Positions 12,324-23,900 of a stretch of 64,000 bases of DNA are shown piece by piece. The DNA comes from Cordilura impudica. Lineage: Eukaryota; Arthropoda; Insecta; Diptera; Scathophagidae. The translations under genes and the position numbers were made by a program. Numbering within the stretch: position 1 is the stretch's first letter; the number at the start of each line of letters is the position of its first letter. The DNA is taken from NCBI GenBank assembly GCA_963682025.1, contig OY821519.1, positions 250,990,858 through 251,054,857 of the forward strand, in the 5' to 3' direction. The notes under the pieces are model-generated. The model made no database searches. It was not told the DNA's origin and saw only the letters and a list, made by a program, of their open reading frames with translations.

Positions 12324-12669
12324 GAACCTCTTATGAGCAATTTGTTTTTTTCAAAACTTCTATTCTCCATCTGCATAAATAATTTTAACTTTAATCACAA
12401 AATCAATTTTTGTTGGAAAAAGTAACACTTGCGATCGCGCACGGGACACACTTTGAAAATGAATAAAAAAAAAAAATTGTCTGTAAATTTTTGCCTTTTA
12501 ATTTTTTTAAGGAAATCACTACTTTAGCTTTAAATTTTCTTTAGCAACCAATTTCGATCAATGATCACGGAGAACTGGTAGCAAATGCTTATTTTTGATT
12601 GCAGACAGAGGAGAAGCGCGTACAAGAATCTTAAAATTTATCCGTTATTCGTGCTTTACTGGATCTCTG

Positions 12670-13556
12670 CTATTTATACCCTATACCACTATGTGGTTTG
12701 GGTATAATGACTTTGTGCTGCTGTTTGTAACTACCAAAAATATTTAACCTAGACCCATCTGATTCGATTTAACGATGTCCGTCCGTCCGTCCGTCTGTCT
12801 GTGTGTCCATGTAAAGCTTGTAATCAAACTGCAGGTTGCAAATATGAATATATTTTGATGAAATTGGGTATGTAAGCTTTTATCGGCCATAGGATGAACG
12901 CTATTGAAATTGGTGAGAATCGGTCCATGTTCAGACCTAGCCCCCCTACAAATGACCCTATGAAATCAACATAAATTGCCATAAGATCCAAATTATCATA
13001 TAAATATTAATCAAATTGGATTTGTATGTATTTATTATATCCATTAATCAGTAGTCCAAAAATTATCCCTATTGGACAACTCTTAGTAATAGGGCCCATA
13101 TAGAGCTGCTTCCCGATCTTCACTTAAATCTATCAAAAAACAAAAATATTGCACTGTTTGTATATATTTTTGCAAAATACAAGAGACTTTACCAAACATG
13201 GTCAGGATCGGTCCATTTTGGGGCCTAGTCCCCATATAGATATAGCATCCGATATGAACTTTTTCATATCTGCAGCCAAAAAAATAAAAATCTCACTCAA
13301 ATTTGGTTTATGCTTATTTTCTATATCCAGTTAGTTGGGCCTGAGAGATAGGGCCTTTAAACGCATGGTATAGGGTATCGTATAGTCGGTCTATACCGAC
13401 TATAATTTTCTTAATAAAAAAATCCCACTCAAATTTGGTTTATGCTTATTTTCTATATCCAGTTAGTTGGGCCTGAGAGATAGGGCCTTTAAACGCATGG
13501 TATAGGGTATCGTATAGTCGGTCTATACCGACTATAATTTTCTTACTTGTTTTTTA
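12670..13556 (+). mobile_element. DINE-1/mini-me-like element with duplicated 3' end
   Basis: It begins TATACCCTATACCACTATGT, carries a CCGT/CTGT microsatellite at about 12777-12803, and ends with the inverse TGGTATAGGGTAT and a hairpin AGTCGGTCTATACCGACT before CTTACTTGTTTT. The last ~125 bp, from CACTCAAATTTGG through the hairpin, are present twice in direct tandem (about 13292-13410 and 13426-13546) with almost no differences. The first 260 bp match another copy at 45.9 kb. No coding capacity is seen. Confidence 0.75.
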
Positions 13557-13802
13557 TACTATTTGTTGTTGATACAATAAGTCCATAAAAAGAGTGCAAT
13601 CGTTATGATACTTAAGAGTCAGTACAACAAAAGGAAAAAATGACCAAAAGAGACGCAATGTTAAGAAAACCAAATGTAAATAATTTTTAAAGCTAATAAA
13701 TTATAAAAATTTAGACAATTCTCTTATTAAATTTGAAAAAGAAATTTTTTTTTTCGGTTTTTAATATTTCCGTCTCGGTTGACCTATTTCTGGAAATGTC
13801 CA

Positions 13803-15418
13803 TATATACACATTTTTATATATATAAAATATTAAATTTACTAAATTTAAATATGAAAGTGTAAAAATAAGCCATAAAGTATGATCTTGGTACAAAAAAT
13901 ATGGTCATGGCCTTTATTATAAAAATTAAAGTGTGTTCATTATAAGAATGGCTACATTTATTTAAGACAAAATGGCTCAATCTTCAAAAATGTCCACAAA
14001 ATAATACCAGGTAATTTTTACATTATTTTCTTTTTTATAACTTCTTAATATTAAATATATTTTCCATACAATATAATATATTATTATAATGAAATCAATT
14101 CACACACTGTGTCAGCAAAAACTATAGATTTATTTCAAATCACGCTAGTAAAATACACAACCAAATAGGAAAGCTGGTTTTACAAAATTTTAATAATTAC
14201 CCAAAAAAAATCAACTCATTTTTTTATAGATATTTAAGCTCAGATTAGGATTAGGATTTAGCTTACAAATTATTACAAATGGTAATAACTTACATCTATT
14301 AAAAGTCAACAATTAACAAGTTGAAATAATAAATTCGGTTATGCCGTATTTTTGATACGCGCCACCCGTGTTTACATTAAATTGGCTAGAATTTTTACAG
14401 CGATGTTTAAAATTAATAAGATAATTTAATTTTTTTTGTATTTTCGTGCTTTTTGGTTGAAAGCAATTATTAAATGTAATCAGCATAAATGTAAATAAAT
14501 ATACACAATTACTTTCTTGTTTGTTTAAAGAGAGTATGAGCATAAGTAGGAGCATAACCATTTATGTATGTTCTTACTATTATCATTAAACCATTCGTTC
14601 ACATGTATATACAAAACTGAAACAACAAGCAAACAAAAATGTGTGTGTATGCATCGCTGATACATCTCGTATCTAGATGATGTTTTGTTATAAACATTTT
14701 TCACTATTTTTAGTTTCTTATAGAAATTTTATAGCATTTCTTAGAGGAGGTCCCCACATTTGAGGCTATATCTTGGCACAATGACGCCCGATTTACAACA
14801 ACCCTCTCGAAATAATGAAAAACTATATTATCCTAACTTTACCCAAGTAAATGGTTTATTTTGTAAATGAGCATGTTTTCAGCCGACAGGCGGACATGTA
14901 ATATATGGGGTCGCAAATTCATATTTTGATTTGTTACAAATGGAATGGTGTGAAAGGTATAAAAAAGCCAGTATTCAGAAATTCATTTTCAGTCACACAA
15001 CAAATCACAGCTAAAAATCATTTTTACGACTCAAAAATGGCCATCAAAAATATAACAAACTTTTACGGAATCCAGAGATTTCTTCTTGGGTATCTCATAT
15101 TTTCAGAGTACATACTCTAAAGTTCTTTTGAAACGCCAATTCCAAATCTGAACTCCAAATCAGTTCTTCATCACATGTATCTTAAGTCCAAAATCAAAAA
15201 TATTTTTTTACTACAAAGTAGCACCGTACTGGTTTTTGTCAGTTTTAACAGTTGGTTGGCAACTTGGTCACCTGCTAATCAATTTAAATTTTTATTTCAC
15301 TGTGTAATCCTTGGATTTTCTTTTCTCTCGATAGTTAGAACTGTGTAAAATATCGTCGAAATAAATAGTGAGGAACATATTTTTCGGTATTTTACAGAAA
15401 ATATGTAACATTTTATTA
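13803..15418. other. Intergenic, dispersed-repeat fragments; no gene seen
   Basis: About 14000-14110 matches 2190-2300 in inverted orientation, and 14990-15090 is a diverged relative of about 2030-2110. The remainder is AT-rich sequence without a supportable reading frame; short open frames here have no recognisable protein features. Confidence 0.5.
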
Positions 15419-15420
15419 TA

Positions 15421-16338
15421 AAGGGTGATTTTTTAGCTATTCTTTTTGGCAACACTGGTTTAAACAACTGACGCTCGATTCGTGTTTTGTTTCATTGTCA
15501 AACATCTTCAGTTTGGTCTATAATTTAAGAATTGAAGCCGAACGACCTACCGCAACGTAGAATTTTTAGTGAATGGGCTCTTGGAAAGTTGGCCGAAAAT
15601 CCACTTTTTTACCGAAAAATTGTGTTCAGCGACGAAGCTCATTTTTGGCTCAATGGGTATGTAAATAAGCAGAATTGTCGATTTTGGAGTGAATATCAGC
15701 CAGAAGCATTGGAAGAGCTACCAATGCATGCAGAAAAAGTTACAGTTTGGTGCGGTATATGAGCTGGTGGCATCATTGGATCGTACTTGTTCAAAGATGA
15801 TGCGAATCGTAACGGTGAGCGCTACCGAGAGATGATATCCAACTTTTTTTTGCCCAAAATGCAAGAGCTTGACTTGCATGACATGTGGATTCAACAAGAC
15901 GGTGCCACATGCCACACAGCACGCGCAACAATGGACTTATTGAGAGGCGAGTTCGGTGAACATTTTATTTCACGTTCGGGACCGGTCAATTGGCCGCCTA
16001 GATCGTGCGATTTAACGCCTTTAGACTATTTTTTGTGGGGCTATGTTAAAGCTCATGTCTATACAGACAATCCCGCTTCAATTGACGCATTGAAAGACAA
16101 CATTGAAGCATTTATTCGTGAGATACCGGCCGAAATGTTGCAAAGAGTATGCCAAAATTGGACTAAGCGGATGGACCATTTGAGGCGCAGTCACGGTCAA
16201 CATTTGCATGAAATAATCTTAAAACATGAAATTATATGGACCGTACTATCGATTCAAATAAAGATTTCATGCATTTTTCTGAATTTTATGTTTTTTTTTT
16301 TTTGAAAAGTTTCCTATAGCTCTTAAAAAATCACCCTT
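15421..16338 (+). mobile_element. Internally deleted Tc1/mariner-superfamily element
   Basis: Ends are AAGGGTGATTTTTTA on the left and TAAAAAATCACCCTT on the right, each flanked by TA, the target duplication of the Tc1/mariner superfamily. At 918 bp it is shorter than an intact element. The 5' part of the transposase is missing, so coding begins directly in the catalytic domain. Confidence 0.92.
15532..16305 (+). pseudogene. Mariner-type transposase, N-terminally truncated
   Basis: The catalytic core of an IS630/Tc1/mariner transposase is well preserved. The first acidic block is FSDEAHFW, the second is WIQQDGATCHTARATM and the third is NWPPRSCDLTPLDYFLWGYV. By my count 36 residues separate the second and third aspartates, so this differs from the classic 34-residue spacing of mariner. 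A TGA codon interrupts the frame at about 15760 after VWCGI. The DNA-binding N-terminus is absent and no ATG is available at the start. The protein is therefore inactive, although the body is little eroded, which suggests fairly recent activity of its family. Confidence 0.9.
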
Positions 16339-16840
16339 TATAAGTAGCTCGCCGTACCAAGGTATCCAGACAGACGGCTTGCTTTGTAATTTCAATATTC
16401 AATGGAGAAAAATATACGTTGTTGAATGTAGCAGATTCTGAAATCCTATTTTGATCCAATTTCCGAAGCTTGTTTTCCACTCCGATTAAGGTGGATCCAA
16501 AATATGCATTTTTAACGCAACAACGGAGTAGTCAACGTTTCAGATGTCTGGGAATATAAAGAAGTTTTCGGTGCCAATTTAAGGCTGTACGGCGGATGGC
16601 TCATCAATTTGTTATATTGGCCGGTAAGACTGGCGGTGGTTTGCTCGCATTTGATTTCTTTATTTTTCCGAAAACTTCTGGCTGGACATCAATCATATAA
16701 AATTCTTGCAAGTGGCTGAATTTTTTCATACAAGAATTTAAATGAAATAAATGTAGCCATTTGCTAGAATTTCTTTATGAGCACGGGTCTAAAAGTATAT
16801 TTAGCACATTCCCATTTTTCAAAGGAACTGGCGACATATA
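16339..16840. other. Short spacer between two transposons; no gene seen
   Basis: No coding signal was recognised. The sequence is less A/T-rich than its surroundings and may be an unrecognised repeat fragment. Confidence 0.4.
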
Positions 16841-17990
16841 CAGTCGACTGCTCTTTACTTACGGGCACATACAGATTTAAATAAAAAATAAAGTTTAATA
16901 TTTTAGTTAAATTTATTATTAAATAATACCTAATTTATAGACAGACAAACCTACAATTTGCCAGTAAAATCTTTGCACCTTGACCATCAATTACTAATTG
17001 CAAACGTCTGCACATTGACTGAATAAGCTTTGGAATATTATACTACTCTGCAGGTGTTTTTCCCACTCTTCTTTAATTAATCATTTTTATTTGTTGGAGG
17101 CCATTTACCGACCTTTTTGCTTAGATGAAACCACAAATTTTCGATGGGGTTCATATCAGGACTCTGGGCAGGGGTATCAATAACTTTGGTACAGTTGTAT
17201 AATAATCAGGACCAACACATATAACATTTATATTTCGCATCATTAACTTGATGACACTTTTATATGAACTTATGCGAATTTTTCGGATCAACAAAACCGA
17301 ATTGTCGAACACTAGCGGTCAGTTCATTTAAAAAAATACATATACATTTTTTTGGTCATCATTTCATCCAAAATACTGATTTTATGAACTCCCTTGCTTG
17401 AGATACAACCACATACCAAAACTGACAGTTTTCCAAACTTTACAGTAAATATTAAATTTTTATTTTCTTATGCTGTTGGAGGTTTTCGCCAAACTTTTTG
17501 GGATCCAGCATGATAGTACTGAATCACTTTCGTCTCAGCACAGAAAATACGTTATTTCAGTACTGTAGAGGAAGTGAAATGAGGTTTGTAGCAAATTTAA
17601 ACCGTTTTCCAATATTTTTCACTGAGATCACAGGGTTTTCCTTAGGCACTCGTGAGGAATATTTGTGTTTCTGTATTACATTACGGTTGGTTTCATTATT
17701 CACTTGAAGAGCTAATCCTCTTGTGCTGGATAGCGGCTTATCGTAAATAGTTTAATTATGTTGCTTTCAATATGCCACGTCATTTTTTTTGGTATGTCTG
17801 ATGACCCTTTTAATTCGAGTCTGCTTTTTCTTCAGCACAGGATATGATGCTGTTTAAGAGAGAACATAATAACGATTTCCCTGGCTGATTTGCCTTTTTA
17901 ATAATTGAAGTACACCAATTGAATATTTTGGCAAACTCGTTTTCCTGGCTTTTTTAATTTAATATGCGGTCACTTTTTATACCTTCGACT
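16841..17990 (-). mobile_element. Decayed Tc1-like transposon I
   Basis: The left end begins TA-CAGTCGACTGCTC. On the minus strand, in coding order, one reads HKYSSRVPKENPVISVKN, FCAETKVIQYYHAGSQKVWR (first catalytic block, with the usual aspartate changed), CISSKGVHKISILDEMM, a DPKN motif, AQSPDMNPIENLWFHLSKKV (third block, glutamate present) and SMCRRLQLVIDGQG near the C-terminus. This order and these motifs are those of Tc1 (DD34E) transposases. Frame changes and stops make it a fossil. The right boundary near 17990 is approximate. Confidence 0.82.
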
Positions 17991-18089
17991 ATTATTATGT
18001 ATATAAGCGCTACGCAACCTCTTTCACGTGCAGTTGAAATCATGAAAAACCACAAATGCACCAAATTCACGGAAAATTAATGAATTCAT

Positions 18090-19015
18090 TGTTGTCGTCA
18101 CTCATTATAAAGATTTTTCGGATCATTGTATTACTGAAACGCCCATTTGAGCATATTCCAATTAGCATATGGTAATATCACTTCCTCCATTATTTTCACA
18201 TACACTTCCTTACCCATGATTCCTATTTATTTGATGAATGGACTCCGTTATATGAGAAGCGTCCCCATATCATTATTTTAGCACCACCATGTTTTGGTTT
18301 TTTTTTTGCGAATTCAGTATTAGGTGGATATACTGTCTGGAACTAGTTCCACCAAACAAAACAATTTTGCTCTCGTCTGCCCACAAAATATTTTTTCATA
18401 TTTCTTTTGGCAAATCGATATATTTTTGAGAGAACTTAATGGCAAAAAACTTGTTTTCTACTAAACGCCTGAGTATGGTAACAGTACTCGCGGCAAGATC
18501 AAGTTCCTTCTGGATCTTTGTTGATGTATCGTACTATGCCGCAATCAGCAATTGATGTCTTACTTTTTCGGCAACGTGTTTTGACTTTAATTTTTATACG
18601 ACAAGGCATTTGCTATCATTTGGTAGGAACATTCAAAAATTTCAATTATTTTCCCGATTGATTTTTCACTGTTTTCGAATTTAGAGTTAATGTACGCTTT
18701 TGCTCGGAGCAGTGTTTTCCACGTCCCACTATTAAAAACAGAATCAAACATTTTATTTTACAACTTTATAAATCGTCCTTATAATACGTTTCCATACTTA
18801 CTTATCACTTGCTGTTATGAATTTAAAGCTTAATTACTTTTTTTCAAAAATCTTTTTACCATTCTATTTTTTTTGATCAATTCAAATCAAGAACCATTAT
18901 AGAAATGAATGATTTACATCTTACATATTTAAGTTACCATGAACGTCTTTTTTGTATATTACTTCTTACATAAAAACTTGGGCCACCAGCGCTCCTATTA
19001 TAGTGAACACAGCTG
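18090..19015 (-). mobile_element. Decayed Tc1-like transposon II, 5' part
   Basis: The right end has the inverse of CAGCTGTGTTCACTATAATA next to TA at 19016-19017, a Tc1-type terminal sequence. The coding remnant on the minus strand includes ESKIVLFGGTSSRQYIHL, KPKHGGAKIMIWGRFSYNGV, VKIMEEVILPYANWNMLKW and a DPKN block after a stop. It ends before the third catalytic block, where element I or its flank begins. It is therefore a second, different Tc1-like element truncated at its C-terminal side. Confidence 0.82.
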
Positions 19016-19017
19016 TA

Positions 19018-20664
19018 TGTACGTATAGATCAATGATTCGTATGATCTAATAGACATCTACTGAAGTAAAATGATCGTATGTGTTTAAATATTTCCTTGC
19101 ATCAATCGACACGAATTGGTGTTTGAGCGATTGTTGAATTATGTGGGAGTCCTACGCACATAAATCTTGTCGACCAAATGTTCATATAATTTAGAATGTA
19201 TGCTAGTGGAACTAATGGATAGAGACTCTCCAGACTCACGATACGTTATGTTGGCCCAGTGGGGTGCATCACCAAAAGTAGCAGCAATTTGATCAGCAAT
19301 AAATGGTTTTGTTTAATTTGCAATAGATTTGAAAATTAAATACTAGATGAGAAAATTAAATACTAGAATTAAGAAAACATGTTTTTAATTAAAAATGTTA
19401 ATTAACACTTTCTCATTTTGATTATATCTCGATTGAAGGCCGGAAATTTGTATACCGGTTAAAAAAAAATAAATATTTTACATTATTTTTTTTATACATT
19501 TTTTATTTTAATTATTTTATTTTATTTTTCTCTTTGAATTTATTAAACATATTTTTTGTTTTCAATTAAATTTTACACTATTAATTTATATATATGTATA
19601 TATATATATATATTTATATGAATAATGTATCTCTCTGTTAGGTATTCTTGTTTAATTTAATATATTTTATGTTTAGTTTTATGTATTTATAAATTTATAA
19701 TTATTATAATTACAAATTAAATATGTGTCTTTCTTTATATATATATATGTATATTGTTTTTAAATCAAGGATTAAGGTGATTATTTTTTTCTTTTTTAAT
19801 ATTATGGAATTTAACACAATTGCTAGTTAAGATTTATTTACGTTAATGATTTTTTCCACTGAAACTTTGATAATTTTAATTAAATTTAAATGACTAAAAA
19901 TGTTTAAAGAATTTAATAATTGTTAAAACAAATAACAAGAAATAAACCCTGTTAAATTACAAATAGTTTACATATACAAGAAACATTTTTTATTTTAAAA
20001 TAAACTATTTTTTTTTTTTTTTTTAAATGTAATTTTGTTTTTTTTTTTAATTTTTGCTTAAATACATGATATTTTTCTTGAAGTTTTACGGCCTTATTCA
20101 CAAAAACTATGAAAGCTTTATAACAGATTTTAATAGATAATTTGTTTTAAAAAACATTTAAAAGTATTTGAATTTCATTATGAACAAGGGCGGTTAATAC
20201 ATATGTATGTATATATTTTTCTATATATGTATATATAATTAACAGGTTTGTTTTATTATGTTTTTACAATTTTTTTTAATATTCAAATAAATTTTTTATT
20301 AAAAAAATTTTAAACAAAGTTTTAAAATTTTTAAAGCCTTAGGCCTTTTCAAGCAAATAAATGTAAATTAATTTTTATTTTTAAATGGAATGAATTATTT
20401 TTTTTTTTTAATTTAATTAATTTAATTTCGAAGCAAATATACAAAAAATAATTATTTTACGAAATATTAAACAAAAAATACTTTGAATATACTAAAACAA
20501 TTGCAAAACTCAGTTAATAAATTATAAAAAAAAAAGAAAAATTTACATAAATAACTAGATTTTAAATAGAGTGGTCTGTTCTGCCCTTTTTTTAACGTGT
20601 AGAGATCCAGATTTTTTTATGATTTAATCCTTTTTTTTCTTATAAAAACGAAAAATATTTGACT
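19018..20664. other. AT-rich region beyond the fwe distal terminal exon
   Basis: A (TA)n-rich tract lies at about 19585-19620 and again at 19736-19750. Many long T runs are present. No coding sequence is visible. Part of it may be fwe 3' untranslated sequence if a more distal polyadenylation site than the one near 20665 is used. Confidence 0.5.
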
Positions 20665-20670
20665 TTTATT
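20665..20670 (-). terminator. fwe: Candidate polyadenylation signal for distal fwe exon
   Basis: AATAAA on the minus strand lies about 107 bases past the TGA of the distal fwe terminal exon. AT-rich sequence makes chance copies common, so usage is uncertain. Confidence 0.4.
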
Positions 20671-20776
20671 ATTCTCTGTTATAATGTGGCATCCTTAGTT
20701 TTATATATTTATATTCAAATGAGTGTAATATGTGTGTGTGTTCGTGTGTGTTTGCATCTTATCACTTATTATTTTA

Positions 20777-20918
20777 TCACACATTACTATCGGTACCCAC
20801 AGCTCCCGTAAATGAGAAAGGTTGGGCATTATTTATAATGCCAGCGCGATCATTTGTTGTTGGTCCACCTGAGAGACCTGAATTAACAGCAGCTTGTCTC
20901 ATATCAGCAGCGGAAGCT
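20777..20918 (-). CDS. fwe: fwe distal terminal exon (ubiquitous-type tail)
   Basis: After the acceptor TTTATCTTTAG the exon completes the lysine codon and reads [14 protein letters not shown], then [20 protein letters not shown] and TDSNV before TGA. This is the tail of the ubiquitous Flower isoform of Drosophila as I know it. The acceptor has a good T-rich tract. It is about 7.5 kb from exon 4, so it must be spliced across the proximal terminal exon. Confidence 0.93.
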
Positions 20919-23900
20919 CTAAAGATAAAAAATATTTAAAAGACAAATTAATAAAAATGTAAAAAATTTGTTTCTTGGGTATAAGCATGCTATACTTTGA
21001 TTTCAAAATTAAAATATTAAAAAAAAAATTTAATTAAACGGCAGTTTCAACGGTGCTATACTACACTAAACAAAAAGAGGGTGCAAAATGAAAAATAATA
21101 TGGTTCAAACATGAAAAGTTTTACAAAGAAATCAATGCAAACTATTAAATTTTATGTCAATCTCCTAAACTATGAAAAAAATAACTTGAAGAACTATACC
21201 AGTGGTTGATCTCCGAATTGTAGTATGGAGGTTAAAGTTTATAACAATGTCTTATTAACTGTTGAATTGACTAACCAAGTAATAATAATTAACCTTAATG
21301 GCGAGGAAGTATGGCCTTTAAGAGATTATCCATTGAAAGTTTAATCGTATAAATTTGAAAAAAAAAAAATATTTAAAGCTCAAGCAGCACTCTGGAGTTC
21401 AATCAAGAAGCTTAATTGTAGATCTTTGAAATGTAATCTTCTAAATTATTTAAAGCTTTTAGTTTCATTACATATATTTACAAGCTCAAAAGTAGATTTA
21501 TATTAGTCATTTGGAAGCGAATTTGAAAGTTTAATTAGTGCTTTACTAAACAAGTCGTAGAACTTTCAATGTTTGGGGCTTTTCATAGATTATCCATTGA
21601 GAGCTCTCTTGTTGGTATTTTTTTTTTAAATAATCTATCTAAAACTCAAATGGAAATCGTGACAGCGGATTTGAAAATTTAATTGTTGAACTATTAATAA
21701 AACATGTAAAAGCTTTTTCACAGTTCAAATAAAAAGCTTAAAAGTTTTTCTTTTTAGTATAAGTTAATCGGATTTGAAAATTTAATTGTTGAACTTTTAA
21801 TATATCATATAAAACTTTTAACTTTTAATATATCATAGGTCGTTGAATAAATGAATTAAAAGTTTTTCTTTTTAATACAAGCTAATCTTATAAAAAGTTC
21901 AAAAGTTCGACTCTGTAAGTCGACTTAAAAAAATCATTAAAAAACGTTGTGGAATTTCAATAAAAATTTAATCGTAGATCTTTGAATAAATTATTTAAAA
22001 GCTTTATTTTTAGTAAAAACAAAAACAGTGGGTCTCTGAAATTTAAAGTTTAATGGTGGAACTTCAAATATATTATTTTAATTAGTTGAATTAAAAAGCT
22101 TAATAGTAGATTAGAATTATTTATTTTACTAATCTTAGACATTGTCTGAAAAAACCTGCTCAACTCGTATTTGGAGGTAAAAGTAAAAGATAGAAGGCAA
22201 ATCTTTATGGTTGTTTCGAAATTCTTTATGTTATGAGATATTGAACTTGAATCGTTTTATAATCCATTTGTAAAGTCAATATTAGGTTTTTGAAAGAATT
22301 TTGTAGTATAACTGATACGCGTAGTTGCAAGATTTTTCACAGAAAACTAAATTATAGGTCTTGTAGTACAATTGAAAGTTTTTAACTACGTCTTTGTAGT
22401 TCACTAAAATACAAATAAAGCTTTAAAGTAAAAATAAAATCCCGTTGGTAACTCTTCAATAGCACAAAAAGAGCATTAGTTACTTTTATAGATTGAACTG
22501 GTTATAGAATTCTAATGGATTCAGAAATATTTTTCCACCAATAAATCTATCAATTGTAGATTTCTTTAAAATAAATGGTCTTTCAAACCAGTTATTAAGA
22601 ATTATTTCAACCGTATATTTTCTTTTTATTAAAATGTTCTTAATTTAAAACTTACAATTGTAGATTTTAGAAAATAATAGAATATAAATTTTAGAAAATT
22701 CCGGTTCGATGGACCAAAAACAACTAGTTCCTTAAATCTAGAAAGTAAATATATCTACCAATTGTAGTTTTCTATCAAACGTAGATTTCTATTACTAACA
22801 GATTTATATTTATAATAGATTTCTATCGAGCATAGATTTGTGGAAAGCGAATAAATATATCAACTGTATATTTCTATCAACCGGAGATTTATAAGTGTAA
22901 TAGATTTCTGTTAATAATAAATTTCTTTAAAAAAATGGTCCTTCGAAAATTATGAATTTTTTTAAACTTATATATTCATTTAAGATAAGATCTTTTTAAA
23001 TTGTAAATCAAAATTACGATTTTGTTAATTTTGTTTTATTTACTTTCAACGAATGTAAATATTTTCCAGCGTCCAGTTCAAAAGACGAAAATCAACATAT
23101 TCTTTGAACAGGATATGAAATTTCTTTCTAAAGACTTAAAAAAAATCTTTAAAAATCTTTAATGGTAAAATTCAATTAAACAAATGGTCCTTCGAACTGC
23201 AAATTTTGAGTTTTTTTATCTGATGATAACTAAAGACTGGTAAAATTGCCACTCTATTCTAATAATAAAGATTTTTTTCTAAAGGATTATTAAGGATTAT
23301 TAAATAAGGAAATAATAAAAAATACCATAAATTTCTAAAAGAACTAAAATTTTTAATGAATTTATATTATACTTTAAGAAAATTATACAAAGTAAAGATC
23401 TAAATTTTGTAAATATTCCAACGTTAAATAAATTTTAAAAATTTGCTTAATTGTGGAAAAGTAATTAACAAAAATTAAGATTATACAAATCAAAGCGATC
23501 ATCAATTCTAAGAATGATTTTTCTATATAAAAAAAATATAAAGGGATCTACAACGAAAAAGTCTAAATAATTCATTAAATTTTCTAAAATACTAACATAA
23601 AACTCTATTGAAATATATATGAGAAAAAAAAATAATATTTGCCTTTTTTTTAAACAACAACTAAAGAAAAGACGTAGCAGGTGATGTTGAGAAAATGATG
23701 TTGCAAAATGGTTGTGGCTTCGTTAAAAGTTCTTAGCAAATTAATTTTGTTATATTGGCAGTAGTTTTTTTCTGTGTTTAAGTGTTGGTATGTCTTTTTC
23801 ATTCTGTACATAAACATATAAAAATGACATTTGGCGTCAACAACAACGGATGAGAGATTTATGTGATTATGTTTTTAAAATAGAATTAATTAAAACCGAA

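Larger units (their letters stand above)
10135..13802 (-). mobile_element. Decayed DDE transposon with GCGAACGGGAC motifs
   Basis: Proposed ends are TGGGAATTTCCAG at 10135-10147 and CTGGAAATGTCCA at 13790-13802, a 13-bp inverted repeat with two mismatches. TATATA lies next to both ends, but the surroundings are A/T-rich, so the target-duplication reading is weak. The left 400 bp carries GCGAACGGGAC at 10152, 10322 and 10507 and a ten-base copy at 10521, all in one orientation. A variant, GCGCACGGGAC, lies at 12437. Transposase remains read on the minus strand. A DINE-like element is nested at about 12.67-13.56 kb. The element boundaries are an inference; the coding remnant is firm. Confidence 0.55.

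Noticed and set aside
20730..20939. A plus-strand frame of 69 codons
   Set aside because: It is the shadow of the distal fwe exon, which reads on the minus strand with matching splice sites and protein similarity.
22700..22713. tRNA gene suggested by GGTTCGA
   Set aside because: No acceptor stem, A-box or cloverleaf could be folded around it or around the other copies.
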